Assembly: GCA_902591045.1 (NCBI GenBank)
Contig: CACIZC010000004.1
Location: 33,159 to 97,158, forward strand
Length of the DNA stretch: 64,000 nucleotides
Reading direction: 5' to 3'
From: an uncultured Pelagibacteraceae bacterium
GTDB lineage: Bacteria; Pseudomonadota; Alphaproteobacteria; Pelagibacterales; Pelagibacteraceae
Numbering within the stretch: position 1 is the first letter of the stretch; the number at the start of each line of letters is the position of its first letter. Under the pieces are notes generated by a model. It saw only the letters and a list, made by a program, of their open reading frames with translations, was not told the DNA's origin and made no database searches. The position numbers and the translations under genes were made by a program. Shown one piece after another: positions 25,030 to 35,836 of the stretch.

Positions 25030-26370
25030 TTATCTATAAAATTTCTCTTTTGCCAACCAATTGGTATCAAAATCAGAAGTAATAAATTTTTGGTGAGCTA
25101 GGATTCTCTTGTGCAAATCTATTGTGGTAACAATACCATCAATTACAAACTCATTTAAAGACCTCAATGTTCTTTGTATGGCTTCTGTTCTGTTTCTTCC
25201 TTTGCATATTAGTTTGCAAATAAGACTATCGTAGTATGGAGTTATCTTACAACCTTGAAAAATAGAGCCATCGACTCTTGTTCTAAAACCTGAAGGTTGG
25301 TGACATACAGATATTATTCCAGGGCTAGGTTGAAAGTTTTTTGATGGATCTTCAGCATTAATCCTACATTCAATAGAATGTCCTCTTGCATCAATGTCAT
25401 TTTGCTTCAAAGCTGTTTCCCCAGAGTGTGCAATCCATATTTGCTCTTTAACTATATCGATACCAGTTTGTACTTCCGTTACAGGATGTTCTACTTGAAC
25501 TCTGGTATTCATTTCTAAAAAGTAGAATTTTCCTTTTTCATAAATGTATTCAACCGTACCAGCTCCTTCGTAACCAATTGACTCAACCATGTTTACAGTT
25601 TTAGTAAGCAAATCAGATCTTGTTTTTTCATCCAAAACAGGACTGGGAGTTTCTTCGATTAGTTTTTGGTGATTTCTTTGAACACTACAGTCTCTTTCGT
25701 GTAGGTGAATAGTTCTATTTTTTCCTGATAAAATTTGTACTTCTATATGCCTGGGATTTTTAAAATATTTTTCTATATAAACCTCATCATTACCAAAATA
25801 TTTTTTTGCTTCTAATCTGGCTAGAGAAAATAATTCATCTAATTTATTTTTACTTTCAACAATTTTCATTCCTTTCCCACCACCTCCACCAGAGGCTTTT
25901 ATTAAAACTGGATAACCAATTTTTTCACAAACAGATTTTGCCTCACTTACATTTTTTACACTCCCTTCAGATCCTTCAATGATAGGAAGGCCATTTAATT
26001 TTGCAATTTTTTTAGCTTCAATTTTATCTCCCATTTTTTTTATAATATCTGCTTTTGGACCAATAAATTTTACACCATGTTTTTCAACAATATCCGCAAA
26101 TTTATAATTTTCAGATAAAAAACCATAACCAGGATGAATAGCTTCGGCTCCAGTTATATCTACAGCAGACATGATAGCAGCCATGTTTAAATAACTATTT
26201 TGTGGTTGGTGAGATCCAATACAAACACTTTCGTCCGCTAAACGAACATGCATCGAATTACTATCAACGTCTGAATGAACAGCTACTGTAGCAATACCCC
26301 ATTCTTTACATGCTCTAATAATTCTTACGGCTATTTCGCCTCTATTTGCAATTAAAACTTTTTTAAACAT
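25030..26370 (-). CDS. accC: Acetyl-CoA carboxylase, biotin carboxylase subunit
   Basis: AccC carboxylates biotin on AccB with ATP and bicarbonate, the first step of fatty-acid synthesis. The 446-residue protein has the standard length, the N-terminal KVLIANRGEIAVRIIRA, the ATP-grasp glycine loop ASGGGGGKGMKIV and the metal/biotin region EMNTRVQVEHPVTE. It follows accB by 3 nt in the order aroQ-accB-accC, common in alphaproteobacteria. Confidence 0.97.
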   Translation of the reverse strand: MFKKVLIANRGEIAVRIIRACKEWGIATVAVHSDVDSNSMHVRLADESVCIGSHQPQNSYLNMAAIMSAVDITGAEAIHPGYGFLSENYKFADIVEKHGVKFIGPKADIIKKMGDKIEAKKIAKLNGLPIIEGSEGSVKNVSEAKSVCEKIGYPVLIKASGGGGGKGMKIVESKNKLDELFSLARLEAKKYFGNDEVYIEKYFKNPRHIEVQILSGKNRTIHLHERDCSVQRNHQKLIEETPSPVLDEKTRSDLLTKTVNMVESIGYEGAGTVEYIYEKGKFYFLEMNTRVQVEHPVTEVQTGIDIVKEQIWIAHSGETALKQNDIDARGHSIECRINAEDPSKNFQPSPGIISVCHQPSGFRTRVDGSIFQGCKITPYYDSLICKLICKGRNRTEAIQRTLRSLNEFVIDGIVTTIDLHKRILAHQKFITSDFDTNWLAKEKFYR

Positions 26371-26373
26371 TAC

Positions 26374-26784
26374 TTATTTAAGTAAAACTAAGGCTTGTCC
26401 AAACTCTACAGCCTGACCATCTTGAACTAAAATTTTTTTAATCTCCCCATCAGAAGTTGACGGAACATGATTCATTGTCTTCATAGCCTCAACAATCATT
26501 ATAGTTTGTCCTTTTTTTATTTTCTGACCTACCTCAACAAACTTCTTTGCACCTGGCTCTGGAGCTAAATATGCCGTACCTATTATGGGCGATGTAACTT
26601 TTGTTCCGCTTCCTTCATCTTTGGGAACAGTTAATCCTGGCTTGTGTGCGGTAATACTACTATTAGAAACTGAATTCTTAGCAACTTTTATCTTTTTATC
26701 ACCATCTTGATACTCAATCTCTGATAGTCCAAATTCTTCCAGATATTCTTTAAGTTCTTTAATTAGTTTCTTGTCAATTTTCAT
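26374..26784 (-). CDS. accB: Biotin carboxyl carrier protein of acetyl-CoA carboxylase
   Basis: AccB carries biotin between the two half reactions of acetyl-CoA carboxylase. The 136-residue protein has an N-terminal helical region, a linker and the biotinyl domain with VEAMKTMNHV, biotin-accepting Lys at about residue 102. The thumb segment (TSPIIGTAYLAPEPGAK) is also present. It overlaps the aroQ stop by one base and precedes accC by 3 nt. Confidence 0.96.
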   Translation of the reverse strand: MKIDKKLIKELKEYLEEFGLSEIEYQDGDKKIKVAKNSVSNSSITAHKPGLTVPKDEGSGTKVTSPIIGTAYLAPEPGAKKFVEVGQKIKKGQTIMIVEAMKTMNHVPSTSDGEIKKILVQDGQAVEFGQALVLLK

Positions 26785-27224
26785 TATTTATTTATTATTT
26801 TTTTAATTCCATCGAGAGCCATTATATATCCTTCAACTCCAAAACCGCAAATTATTCCGTCAGCCGCTTTGCTGATTAGAGATTTATGCCTGAAATCTTC
26901 TCTTTTGTAAATATTTGTTATGTGCAACTCTATAGTTGGTTTTTTGACTGCCAGTAATGCATCAAGAATTGCAACTGAGGTATGGGTATATCCACCAGCA
27001 TTGATTACAATACCATCATGTTGTTTTCTAGCCTCTTGAATAAAATTTACAATTTCTCCCTCCACGTTTGATTGCTTGAAATCTAATTCAAGGTCGATTT
27101 TTTTTGAATGTTTTTCACATTCTTTTTTTATTTGATCTAAAGAATCCTTACCGTATTTATCCTTTTCTCTTACCCCAAGAAGATTGAGGTTTGGTCCATT
27201 AATAACAAGGATTTTTAGTTTCAT
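26784..27224 (-). CDS. aroQ: 3-dehydroquinate dehydratase, type II
   Basis: AroQ catalyses step three of the shikimate pathway. The 146-residue protein matches type II length and motifs: NGPNLNLLGVREKDKYG, then QSNVEGEIVNFIQEA, then INAGGYTHTSVAILDAL, then ELHITNIYKREDFRHKS. Upstream it is divergent from thiS by 33 nt, so both promoters must lie within that spacer and the gene starts. Confidence 0.96.
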   Translation of the reverse strand: MKLKILVINGPNLNLLGVREKDKYGKDSLDQIKKECEKHSKKIDLELDFKQSNVEGEIVNFIQEARKQHDGIVINAGGYTHTSVAILDALLAVKKPTIELHITNIYKREDFRHKSLISKAADGIICGFGVEGYIMALDGIKKIINK

Positions 27225-27257
27225 TTTGATATAATAAAAACTTAAAATATCTTAATT

Positions 27258-27461
27258 ATGGCAAAAATACAATTAAACGGTAAAAAACTAAAAATTCAAA
27301 GAAATTTGACTATCAACGAACTTGTTAAGAAATATAAGCTCAAGGAAGATAAAGTGGCCATTGAATTGAACGGAACAATTTTACCTAAACACGTCTACAA
27401 GAAGAAAAAGATCAAAAATAATGATAAAATTGAAATAGTCCAATTTATTGGAGGAGGGTAA
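27258..27461 (+). CDS. thiS: Sulfur carrier protein ThiS
   Basis: A 67-residue ubiquitin-fold protein ending in the required Gly-Gly tail (VQFIGGG), which is thiocarboxylated to deliver sulfur for the thiazole ring of thiamine. The first stretch ([14 protein letters not shown]) and the central [12 protein letters not shown] are typical. The stop shares a base with the thiG start. No thiF, thiH or thiO gene is adjacent. Confidence 0.92.
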   Translation: MAKIQLNGKKLKIQRNLTINELVKKYKLKEDKVAIELNGTILPKHVYKKKKIKNNDKIEIVQFIGGG

Positions 27462-28234
27462 TGAAAAAAGAAATCTTCAAAGTTGGTAGTCAAATAATTA
27501 AATCAAGATTAATTGTGGGAACTGGAAAATATAAAAATTTTAAACAGACCGCCGAAGCAGTCAAAGCTTCTGGCGCTGACATGGTAACAGTTGCAGTTAG
27601 ACGTGTTAATATTTTAGATAAAAAAAAACCGGTTTTGATGGACTATCTAAACCCTAAAAAAATTATATATTTACCTAACACCGCAGGATGTTTTACATCC
27701 GAAGATGCTCTTAGAACTTTAAGATTAGCTAGAGAGATGGGTGGTTGGAAATTAGTAAAACTAGAAGTTCTCGGAGACAAAAAAACTCTCTATCCAAATA
27801 TGATTGAAACTCTAAAATCAACAAAGGTTCTTGTTAAAGAAGGTTTCCGTGTAATGGTTTACTGTTCAGACGATCCCATAATCGCAAAAAAATTAGAGGA
27901 TCTTGGCGCTTCAGCTATCATGCCTTTAGCATCACCAATAGGTTCAGGAAGAGGGATTAGAAATAAATTAAATTTATCAATAATTATTAAAAATTGTAAA
28001 GTTCCTGTAATTGTGGATGCAGGTATAGGCACTGCTTCAGACGCAACAATTGCGATGGAGTTAGGTTGTGATGGGGTTTTAATAAATACAGCAATAGCAA
28101 AAGCAAAAAATCCTATTATGATGGCAAAATCTATGAAGCACGCAGTAATAGCGGGCAGACAATCATACTTGGCTGGAAGAATTAAAATTCAAAAATACGG
28201 AAACCCAAGCAGTCCCAACAAAGGTTTAATTTAA
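27461..28234 (+). CDS. thiG: Thiazole synthase ThiG
   Basis: ThiG builds the thiamine thiazole phosphate from deoxyxylulose phosphate, dehydroglycine and ThiS thiocarboxylate. The 257-residue protein shows [13 protein letters not shown], the Schiff-base Lys region VKLEVLGD and [18 protein letters not shown] ([16 protein letters not shown]) plus [22 protein letters not shown]11-type bacteria usually depend on external pyrimidine precursor (HMP) while keeping thiazole genes, so the pair here fits a partial thiamine pathway; that is inference. Confidence 0.95.
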   Translation: MKKEIFKVGSQIIKSRLIVGTGKYKNFKQTAEAVKASGADMVTVAVRRVNILDKKKPVLMDYLNPKKIIYLPNTAGCFTSEDALRTLRLAREMGGWKLVKLEVLGDKKTLYPNMIETLKSTKVLVKEGFRVMVYCSDDPIIAKKLEDLGASAIMPLASPIGSGRGIRNKLNLSIIIKNCKVPVIVDAGIGTASDATIAMELGCDGVLINTAIAKAKNPIMMAKSMKHAVIAGRQSYLAGRIKIQKYGNPSSPNKGLI

Positions 28235-30025
28235 TCTTTTTCTTCGTCTCGTCCACAATATCTTACCCAACCCTTCGTTAGATTTTTTTTTATTTTTCTT
28301 GTGTGCTTTATTAATGTTTATAATGTTATTCTTATTTCCTACAGCTATAGTTTTAAAGCTTTCTATTTTATTTATTATTTTTTTATTTTTATTTAACAAA
28401 TGTATTTTATATTCAGGAATAATCAAAGATTCATCACCAAGTATATTGATTTTAAATTTATATTTTTTTTCGAAAAAAACTATTTCTTTTGCAAAAAAAG
28501 TATTTAAAAAAGCACAAACTTTTTCAGGTATGTAAGCAGATATAATTTTTGTTTTGTTAGAAAAAGCCAGCATTTCTATTTTTTTAATTATCTTTTGAGC
28601 AAAAGATTCAAGAGACAAATTTGTTTCCCATTTGATCGAGCTTTCCTTAAGTCTTTGACGAGTCATTTCAAGAAGACCAAAGTTACTTATTCTACCAATC
28701 TGAATTTTTGCTCTGTCTAATTTTAGTTTTTCTTTAATTTTTCTTTCTACCAGCCTTTTGTTATGGAAATTCATCATGTCAATAAAATCTATTACTATAA
28801 GACCAGATAAATCTCTTATTTTCATTTGCCTTGCTATCTCTTCAGCTGCCTCAAGGTTAGTGTTTACGGCAGTTTTTTCTATGTTGATTTGTTTAGTAGA
28901 TTGTCCAGAGTTAATATCTATGGCAACCAGAGCCTCAGTTGGATTAATAACTAAATACCCGCCTGATTTTAGTTTTACAACAGGATCAAATATTTTGTTT
29001 AAATCTTTTTCAATATCTTCACTGTGAAATAAAGGAATTTTTCCTCTATATTTTTTAACATATTTAGCATTTCTCGGCATAAATTGTTTCATAAAAGATT
29101 TTGCTTTTTGATATCCATCATTGCCTTCTATATAAACATATTTAGTATCATTATCGTAGATATCTCTTAAAGCTCTTTTTATAATGTCACCTTCTTCATG
29201 AATTAAAATTGGCGCGGTAGAATTTATAGCTTTATTTTTAATTTCTTCCCAAACTGCTACAGTATTTTCGAGGTCATTATTAATTTCATTCTTAGTTTTT
29301 CTTGCTCCTGCAGTTCTTACTATTAGACCCATATTTTTTGGAATTTCTATGCTTCTTAAAATTTGTCTGACTCTGTTTCTGTCTTCATAATTAAAAATTT
29401 TTCTTGAGATACCACCACCTTTTGCTGTATTTGGCATCAAAACAATGTATTTACCAGCCAAAGATATAAAGGTTGTTAGAGCAGCTCCTTTTTGACCTCT
29501 TTCTTCTTTTATAACTTGAATAAGGATAACTTGACCGGGTTTTATTACTTCTTGAATTCTATATCTTTTTACACCGTATCTATTTCTTAACTTTTCTCTT
29601 ATGTTATTTTCTGTTTTTACAGATGATTGATCTTTAGATTCGGAATTTTCTTGATTTTCTAGCTGAACTTGATTTTCCTGAATATTTTCAGAGTCTTTTT
29701 TATCTGTATCTTCGTTTGTATCTTTTAAATCTTCTCGAATTTTTTCTTCAGCTTTTTGTAATTCCTTCTTATCCTCTACAGGAATTTGATAATAATCAGA
29801 TTGAATATCATTAAACGCTAAGAATCCGTGTCTTTCTCTACCAAAATTTACAAATGCCGCTTGAAGAGACGGTTCGACCCTGCTTATTTTTCCTAAATAG
29901 ATATTACTTTTTAAATTGAGGCTATTTTTGTTTTCAGACTCATACTCTTCGATATTACCGTCTGATTTAAGTACAATTCTAGTTTCCTCTGGATGCAATG
30001 CATCGATATATAAATTCTTTTCCAT
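28226..30025 (-). CDS. rne: Ribonuclease E/G family endoribonuclease, zinc link absent
   Basis: A 599-residue RNase E/G protein. The N-terminal S1 domain ([20 protein letters not shown]) is split by an acidic, low-complexity insert of about 70 residues. The catalytic Asp residues lie in [10 protein letters not shown] and [11 protein letters not shown]. After [10 protein letters not shown], where RNase E has its CPxCxG zinc link, this protein continues [11 protein letters not shown] with no Cys; the only Cys is in a later region. It lacks the long RNase E scaffold tail, ending in a Lys/Arg-rich segment. Cutting of mRNA and rRNA precursors is expected, but tetramer assembly must differ. Confidence 0.9.
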   Translation of the reverse strand: MEKNLYIDALHPEETRIVLKSDGNIEEYESENKNSLNLKSNIYLGKISRVEPSLQAAFVNFGRERHGFLAFNDIQSDYYQIPVEDKKELQKAEEKIREDLKDTNEDTDKKDSENIQENQVQLENQENSESKDQSSVKTENNIREKLRNRYGVKRYRIQEVIKPGQVILIQVIKEERGQKGAALTTFISLAGKYIVLMPNTAKGGGISRKIFNYEDRNRVRQILRSIEIPKNMGLIVRTAGARKTKNEINNDLENTVAVWEEIKNKAINSTAPILIHEEGDIIKRALRDIYDNDTKYVYIEGNDGYQKAKSFMKQFMPRNAKYVKKYRGKIPLFHSEDIEKDLNKIFDPVVKLKSGGYLVINPTEALVAIDINSGQSTKQINIEKTAVNTNLEAAEEIARQMKIRDLSGLIVIDFIDMMNFHNKRLVERKIKEKLKLDRAKIQIGRISNFGLLEMTRQRLKESSIKWETNLSLESFAQKIIKKIEMLAFSNKTKIISAYIPEKVCAFLNTFFAKEIVFFEKKYKFKINILGDESLIIPEYKIHLLNKNKKIINKIESFKTIAVGNKNNIININKAHKKNKKKSNEGLGKILWTRRRKRLN

Positions 30026-30187
30026 GATAAATGAAACCTGTTCATAATATTAAATTTTGATAAATTATTTTTTAACTTTAAACTCATAAATAGTAATATA
30101 CATTTTTTTAGGAAAAAAGACAGTTTTATAATTTTAATAATGCCTTAAGATAGCCAAAATTAGGGATTTACCTAGGAATTCAGCATT

Positions 30188-32536
30188 ATGAAGAAAACTT
30201 TTAGATTCGCAGCCAAAGCATCAATCCTTGTATTATTGATAATAATTTTTTTAGTATTTTCAGCGTTTTGGTACTTTTCTTATGGTTTACCAGATTATAA
30301 AAAATTATCTAATTATGAACCATCAGTTTTAAGTAGAGTCTATTCAGAAAATGGTCAGTTAATAGGAGAATTTTCTGTAGAGAAAAGACTTTTTATTCCC
30401 TACGATTCTATTCCGGAAAAAGTAATTAACTCTTTTTTATCAGCAGAGGATAAAAACTTTTTTAACCACCCCGGTGTTGACGCTAAGGGCGTAACTAGAG
30501 CTTTAATCAAAAATATAAGCAATATATTATCTGACAAGAGGTTAGAAGGAGCATCTACAATTACCCAACAAGTAGCTAAAAACTTCCTTTTAACAAACGA
30601 GGTTTCTTTAAAAAGAAAAATAAAAGAAGCAATTTTGGCTTTTAGAATAGAGAAAGCTTATTCAAAAAAAAGAATTTTAGAATTATATCTTAACGAGATT
30701 TATCTTGGAAAAGGAACATATGGAGTTGCCTCTGCCAGCTTAGAGTATTTTAATAAATCGGTTAAAGAGCTTAGCTACAACGAATCTGCTCTTTTAGCAG
30801 CGCTACCTAAAGCGCCAAGCAAATACAATCCATACAAATCTATAGAGCTTGCCACAAAAAGAAGAAATATGGTTTTAAAAAATTTAAATAATAATGGATA
30901 TATCTCTGATGCAGAGTTTAAAAATTTTTCAAAACAAAAAATAAAACTAAATAAAAGAGAAGTTTTGTTGGTAAAGGAAGCACAGTCTTATACCGAAGAA
31001 GTAAGAAGAATAGTCAAAACAGATTATGGTTTTGAAAAACTATACTCAGAGGGACTTTCTATTAGCACCCCCTTAAATGGACGTTATCAAATTTCAGCCC
31101 TAAAAGCCTTAAGGTTTGGCATAGAGTCCTACGACAAACGTCATGGTTGGCGCGGTCCAATTGCAAATACTTTAAAAAATAAAAATTGGAAGAATAAAAT
31201 TAAAAATATAAATTTAGACAAAACCTTGAATTGGAATATAGCGGAAGTATTAGATGTAAACGAATCTAAGATTAGTATTAAAATATTAGAAACTAATAAA
31301 AAATCTCAAATGTTTTTTAAAAATTTAAAATGGACAAGAAAAAAAAATTTTATTGATTTGTTTGAAACTGGAGATTTAATATTTGTTAAAAAAGAAAAAA
31401 ATGATTTATGGGTTTTGAAACAGTTACCAAAAATTAATGGAAGTATAGTTGTAATGAATCCTCATAACGGTAAGGTAAAAGCATTAGTAGGTGGCTATAG
31501 CTTTGAGTCTAGTGAATTTAATAGGGCGACACAAGCAAAACGACAACCAGGTTCAGCGTTTAAACCCGTAGTGTACGCTTCTGCTTTAGAAAATGGTTAT
31601 TTACCAAACTCTTTAATTTTAGACGCACCATTTGTTAGTGAGCAAGGAGAAGGACTTCAGAAATGGAAGCCAGAAAATTATGGAAAAAAATTTTATGGAC
31701 CATCAACAATGAGAAAAGGAATAGAGAAATCTAGAAATTTAATGACAGTTAGAATAGCTCAAAAATTAGGTTTCAGCAAAATATCAAAAACATCAAAAGA
31801 TTTGGGAGTTTATGAAAAAGTTCCAGAGCTCCTATCCGTTTCTTTAGGTTCACATGAGACAACACTACTTAATTTAACAAATGCTTACTGTGTATTTGCA
31901 AATGGAGGAAAAAAAATTAAACCAATTTTAATTAACAGAATTCAGGACAGGAGAGGAAGAACGATTTATAACTCCGAAAAAAGCATATGTGAAGGTTGCA
32001 GCCTTATAAAAGATTCTGAAGATTTTTCACCGAAGATTATAAATAAATACGAACAAGTGATTAGCCCTGAGACCGCATATCAAGTTACTTCAATGCTAGA
32101 GGGGGTAGTAAAGAGAGGAACGGGAAAAAAATTAAAAAGTCTAAATGTTCCTCTTGCAGGAAAAACTGGAACAACTAATAATAATTTTGATGCTTGGTTC
32201 ATGGGTTTTACCTCAAATTTAGCTATAGGTGTTTACGTAGGTTTTGATGATCCAAAAACTCTTGGAAAATACGAAACTGGAGCCAAAGCCGCTTTACCAA
32301 TATTTAAAAAATTTGTTGAAAGTGCTATATATATTGAAGATATGAAAGCATTTAAAGTTCCTGAAAATATTTATTTTTTTCCTATTGATTATGATACCGG
32401 GGAGAGTTCAAATTTTTCAAACGCAAAAGCAATATACGAACCTTTTAAAGAAAAAACTCTTGCTGAAATAAAAAAGAAAAATATGAATTTAGGTAAAGAT
32501 TTTGATGAATTTACAAAATTTAGAAAGTTTTATTAA
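30188..32536 (+). CDS. mrcA: Penicillin-binding protein 1A (glycosyltransferase/transpeptidase)
   Basis: A bifunctional class A PBP of 782 residues that polymerises and crosslinks peptidoglycan. It has an N-terminal membrane anchor, a GT51 domain with SAEDKNFFNHPGVD and EGASTITQQVAKN, and a transpeptidase domain with the SxxK serine at about residue 456 (GSAFKP), the SxN motif in EKSRNLMTVRIA and KTG in AGKTGTTNN. Its stop overlaps the prfB start (TAATG). A 160-nt divergent region to rne holds the promoter, not clearly resolved. Confidence 0.95.
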   Translation: MKKTFRFAAKASILVLLIIIFLVFSAFWYFSYGLPDYKKLSNYEPSVLSRVYSENGQLIGEFSVEKRLFIPYDSIPEKVINSFLSAEDKNFFNHPGVDAKGVTRALIKNISNILSDKRLEGASTITQQVAKNFLLTNEVSLKRKIKEAILAFRIEKAYSKKRILELYLNEIYLGKGTYGVASASLEYFNKSVKELSYNESALLAALPKAPSKYNPYKSIELATKRRNMVLKNLNNNGYISDAEFKNFSKQKIKLNKREVLLVKEAQSYTEEVRRIVKTDYGFEKLYSEGLSISTPLNGRYQISALKALRFGIESYDKRHGWRGPIANTLKNKNWKNKIKNINLDKTLNWNIAEVLDVNESKISIKILETNKKSQMFFKNLKWTRKKNFIDLFETGDLIFVKKEKNDLWVLKQLPKINGSIVVMNPHNGKVKALVGGYSFESSEFNRATQAKRQPGSAFKPVVYASALENGYLPNSLILDAPFVSEQGEGLQKWKPENYGKKFYGPSTMRKGIEKSRNLMTVRIAQKLGFSKISKTSKDLGVYEKVPELLSVSLGSHETTLLNLTNAYCVFANGGKKIKPILINRIQDRRGRTIYNSEKSICEGCSLIKDSEDFSPKIINKYEQVISPETAYQVTSMLEGVVKRGTGKKLKSLNVPLAGKTGTTNNNFDAWFMGFTSNLAIGVYVGFDDPKTLGKYETGAKAALPIFKKFVESAIYIEDMKAFKVPENIYFFPIDYDTGESSNFSNAKAIYEPFKEKTLAEIKKKNMNLGKDFDEFTKFRKFY

Positions 32537-33631
32537 TGGAAGATTTTGAAAAAAATTTAAAGTTGTCAGAAAATTCTCTATCAAATATCAGGGGGTATCT
32601 TTGATAGAAATAAAGTTAACGACAGAATTGCAATACTAGATAAAGAAATTTTAAAAAAAGATTTTTGGAAAAATAGTACTATTTCTAAAAAGACTGTAAA
32701 AGAGAAAAATTTTTTAGAGAGTATTTTAAATTTTCACATCAACACATCAAAGGAATTAAAAAATCTCAAAGATTTAAACATACTTGCTTCGGAAGAGAAA
32801 GATTCAGCTACTTTGTCAGATTGTTCAAAAAAAATTTTATCAATTTTGAAAGAGATTAAAAAATTTGAAATCAAATGTTTTTTATCAGGAGAAAATGACA
32901 ACCTAGACATATTCATGGAAATTCATGCAGGAGCAGGTGGTACCGAAAGCCAAGATTGGGCAGAAATGTTGAGAAGAATGTATTTAAAATGGTTTGATAA
33001 AAAAAAATTTAAATATGAAATGATAAGCGAACATAGAGGTGAAGAGGCAGGAATAAAGTCTTCTACTTTAAAAGTATCCGGGGAAAATCTTTATGGTTTT
33101 ATGAAAAAAGAATCTGGAGTTCATAGGCTAGTTAGAATATCTCCTTTTGACTCAGGAGCTAGAAGACACACAAGTTTTGCAAGTATCTGGATCTACCCGG
33201 TAGTTGATGACAGTATTGATGTAGTTATAGAAGAAAAAGATTTAAGAATTGATACTTACAGATCAAGTGGAGCAGGAGGGCAACATGTTAATACTACTGA
33301 TAGCGCTGTAAGAATTACTCATTTACCTACAAAAGTAGTTGTTCAGTGTCAAAACGAGAGATCTCAACATAAAAATAAAGAGACTTGTTTTAAAATGTTG
33401 AAGGCTAGAATTTATGAATTTGAGTTACAAAAGAGAGAGAAGAAAAATAAAAATCAAGCAGAAAGTAAAACAGATATTGGATGGGGCCATCAAATAAGAT
33501 CATATGTTCTCCAGCCCTATAGACTAGTAAAGGACTTAAGATACAGCATAGAAAATACAAATCCAGACGAGGTTTTAAATGGCGATATTGACGATTTTAT
33601 TGAAGGTGCAATATTTGGAGTCAAAAAATAA
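32536..33631 (+). CDS. prfB: Peptide chain release factor 2, programmed +1 frameshift
   Basis: RF2 ends translation at UGA and UAA. The gene is split into 32536-32601 (22 codons) and 32603-33631, joined by a +1 shift, giving about 364 residues, the normal length. The N-terminal frame reads to RGYL and would stop at TGA (32602-32604); shifting by one base continues DRNKVNDR. The downstream frame has the stop-codon-reading SPF motif (VRISPFDSG) and the GGQ motif at about residues 247-249 (SSGAGGQHVNTT). Starting at the internal ATG (32813) would lose the N-terminal domain. It overlaps the mrcA stop and adjoins the AsmA-like gene. Confidence 0.97.
32590..32605 (+). promoter_or_regulatory. prfB autoregulatory frameshift site
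   Basis: The sequence AGGGGGTATCTTTGAT contains the internal Shine-Dalgarno-like AGGGGG three bases before the slippery CTT and in-frame TGA, the canonical RF2 arrangement. When RF2 is scarce the ribosome pauses at TGA and slips by +1. Confidence 0.96.
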
Positions 33632-35836
33632 ATGAAGAAAATCTTTTTTTCAATATTTTCTTTCTTATTAATTTTAACTGTTATTGCTATATTTTATTTA
33701 TCTACATTTGGTTATGAAACAAACAGGTTTAATGACACTATTACAAAAATAATTAAGCAAAATGATAAAAATATTGACATCAATTTTGAAAAAGTAAAAA
33801 TTTCCTTAGAAATCAAAAACTTGAGTATTTTTGTTAAGTTAACAAAGCCAAAATTATATTACTTTGAAACTTTGATTCCTCTTCAATCCTTAAAAGCGGA
33901 TATAAATTTATTTTCACTCTTTAGTAACAAAAATAGTATTAAGCAAATAATTGTACATACAAAATATATAAATTTTAAATCAATAAAACCAATTATTGCC
34001 AGATTAAAGCCAGGAAATTTTAAAACTATTTTATTAAATAACGTTAATGATTCTAAGTTTAAAATTAATTCAGAATTAAAATTTGATGATAATTTAAAAG
34101 TAAAAGAAAACTCTTCTTTTAGTGGGGATGTCAAAGAAACCCTTGTAAATATCAAAAACAAATATTCAGTTAAAGATATAAGTTTTGACTTTGTTTATAA
34201 TGATAAATTGTTAAATATGACCAATGTAAAGGCGAAATTAGAAGATTTGGAAATTTTTGAAAGTCAAATTAATTATAATCATAATAATGATGAACACAAG
34301 ATAGATGGAAAAATTTCAGGATTAATTGACTCCTACGGCAATAATATTGAAAAAATATTTTCTTTGGTAGGAATTAATGTTGAAAACTTTTCTTTTATAT
34401 CTTTCAAAGGGACAGCTTCTACTTCCTTTGATTTACAATTAGATGAAACTTTAGCAGTTAAAAAAAGAAAATTTATCAGTTCGTTTACAGTTGATGAATT
34501 GAAAGCGAATTTAAAAAATAAAATAAGTAGTGAATTTTTAACAGAAGATATAAAAAATATTCATATTAAGGATACAATTATAAATCTTGATCAAGAGAAG
34601 AAAAAAACTCTTACTAAAATAACATCTTTAATAAAAATAACTGATGAATTTTTTAAATTAGATATTTTAAAAAAAGAACCACCAAATTCTACAAGTTTTT
34701 CAATTGAGGGGAAAAGCCCAATAAAAATTCCAATAATAAACTATTCGTTTAAAACAGGTAAATCATTTTTGAAAGGACAGTATGTAGCTAGAAAAGATAA
34801 GGGAATATTTTTTCCTAGTATTAAATACGAGATTAACAAGGACACATTTGAAATAAAAAATTTGGCATTAAGTAAAGATTTTGATCTTATAAATTTTAAA
34901 AAAGCCGAGGTGATTACAAAATTTGATGGGAATACTAATAACAATTTTACCATTTTAAATTCAGGAAAAAATAAAATTTTAATTAGAGGCACAACTTTTG
35001 ACTCGAAGCTATTAGCAAAAAAATTCTCAAAAAAAAATAAAAACAATTTTTTAAAAAATATATCAAGTGGTATAGAAGTTGATTTTGATAAAATTCTTAC
35101 AGATACAGATTTTCCGCTTAAAAAATTTAGACTTATCGGGAATATTAAAAAAGGAAAATTTGAAAAAATATCTGGAAAAAGTGAATTTTTAGAAGGCAAA
35201 TATTTAGATATTTCACTTAAAAAAGAAAATAATTCTAATTTTAAGATTCTAGAAATTCATTCTGACGTAGCTAGACCACTACTGAACAGTTACAAATTTT
35301 TTGACGGTTTAAACCAAGGTAACTTAATTTATGAGTCAAAATTTGATGACAAAAATTCTACAGCAATTTTAAAAGTTAATGATTTTAAATTAATTGAGGC
35401 ACCAGCTTTTGCAAAATTACTAACATTAGCGGATTTCCAGGGTTTAACTGATACTTTAAAAGGTGAAGGAATAAGCTTCGATACTCTTGTCATAAAATAT
35501 ACGACTGATCCAAAAATTATGAAGATTCAGGAAATTTTTATGATTGGTCCGTCCATTTCAATTTTGATTGATGGATATGTAGAGCAAGAAAGTGGCTTAG
35601 TTAGTTTGAGAGGGACCTTAGTTCCTGCAAAAACTTTAAATACTTTATTATCGAAAATACCTTTAGTTGGAACAATCCTGATAGGAAAAAAAGATGGAGA
35701 GGGTCTTTTTGGAGTTAGTTTTAAAATCAAGGGCTTACCAAATGAGTTAAAAACAACTGTTAATCCTGTTAAGACGCTTACCCCAAGATTTATTACCCGA
35801 GCTTTAGAAGCACTTAAAAAACAACAAATTAAATAA
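33632..35836 (+). CDS. AsmA/YhdP-like envelope protein
   Basis: A 734-residue protein with an N-terminal membrane anchor (FFSIFSFLLILTVIAIFYLS) and a long beta-rich periplasmic body. The C-terminal part (FDGLNQGNLIYESKF, then LADFQGLTDTLKGEGISFDT and VSLRGTLVPAKTLNTLLSKI) matches the AsmA-like/DUF3971 group related to YhdP and TamB, which are thought to move phospholipid between membranes. Coding composition is very Lys/Asn/Ile rich. It follows prfB without spacing and overlaps the convergent tyrS by 8 nt. Confidence 0.8.
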   Translation: MKKIFFSIFSFLLILTVIAIFYLSTFGYETNRFNDTITKIIKQNDKNIDINFEKVKISLEIKNLSIFVKLTKPKLYYFETLIPLQSLKADINLFSLFSNKNSIKQIIVHTKYINFKSIKPIIARLKPGNFKTILLNNVNDSKFKINSELKFDDNLKVKENSSFSGDVKETLVNIKNKYSVKDISFDFVYNDKLLNMTNVKAKLEDLEIFESQINYNHNNDEHKIDGKISGLIDSYGNNIEKIFSLVGINVENFSFISFKGTASTSFDLQLDETLAVKKRKFISSFTVDELKANLKNKISSEFLTEDIKNIHIKDTIINLDQEKKKTLTKITSLIKITDEFFKLDILKKEPPNSTSFSIEGKSPIKIPIINYSFKTGKSFLKGQYVARKDKGIFFPSIKYEINKDTFEIKNLALSKDFDLINFKKAEVITKFDGNTNNNFTILNSGKNKILIRGTTFDSKLLAKKFSKKNKNNFLKNISSGIEVDFDKILTDTDFPLKKFRLIGNIKKGKFEKISGKSEFLEGKYLDISLKKENNSNFKILEIHSDVARPLLNSYKFFDGLNQGNLIYESKFDDKNSTAILKVNDFKLIEAPAFAKLLTLADFQGLTDTLKGEGISFDTLVIKYTTDPKIMKIQEIFMIGPSISILIDGYVEQESGLVSLRGTLVPAKTLNTLLSKIPLVGTILIGKKDGEGLFGVSFKIKGLPNELKTTVNPVKTLTPRFITRALEALKKQQIK

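Noticed and set aside
32813..33631. prfB as a 272-residue protein starting at an internal ATG
   Set aside because: The upstream frame with the AGGGGG/CTT/TGA signal restores the standard RF2 length, so the internal start is an artefact of ignoring the frameshift.
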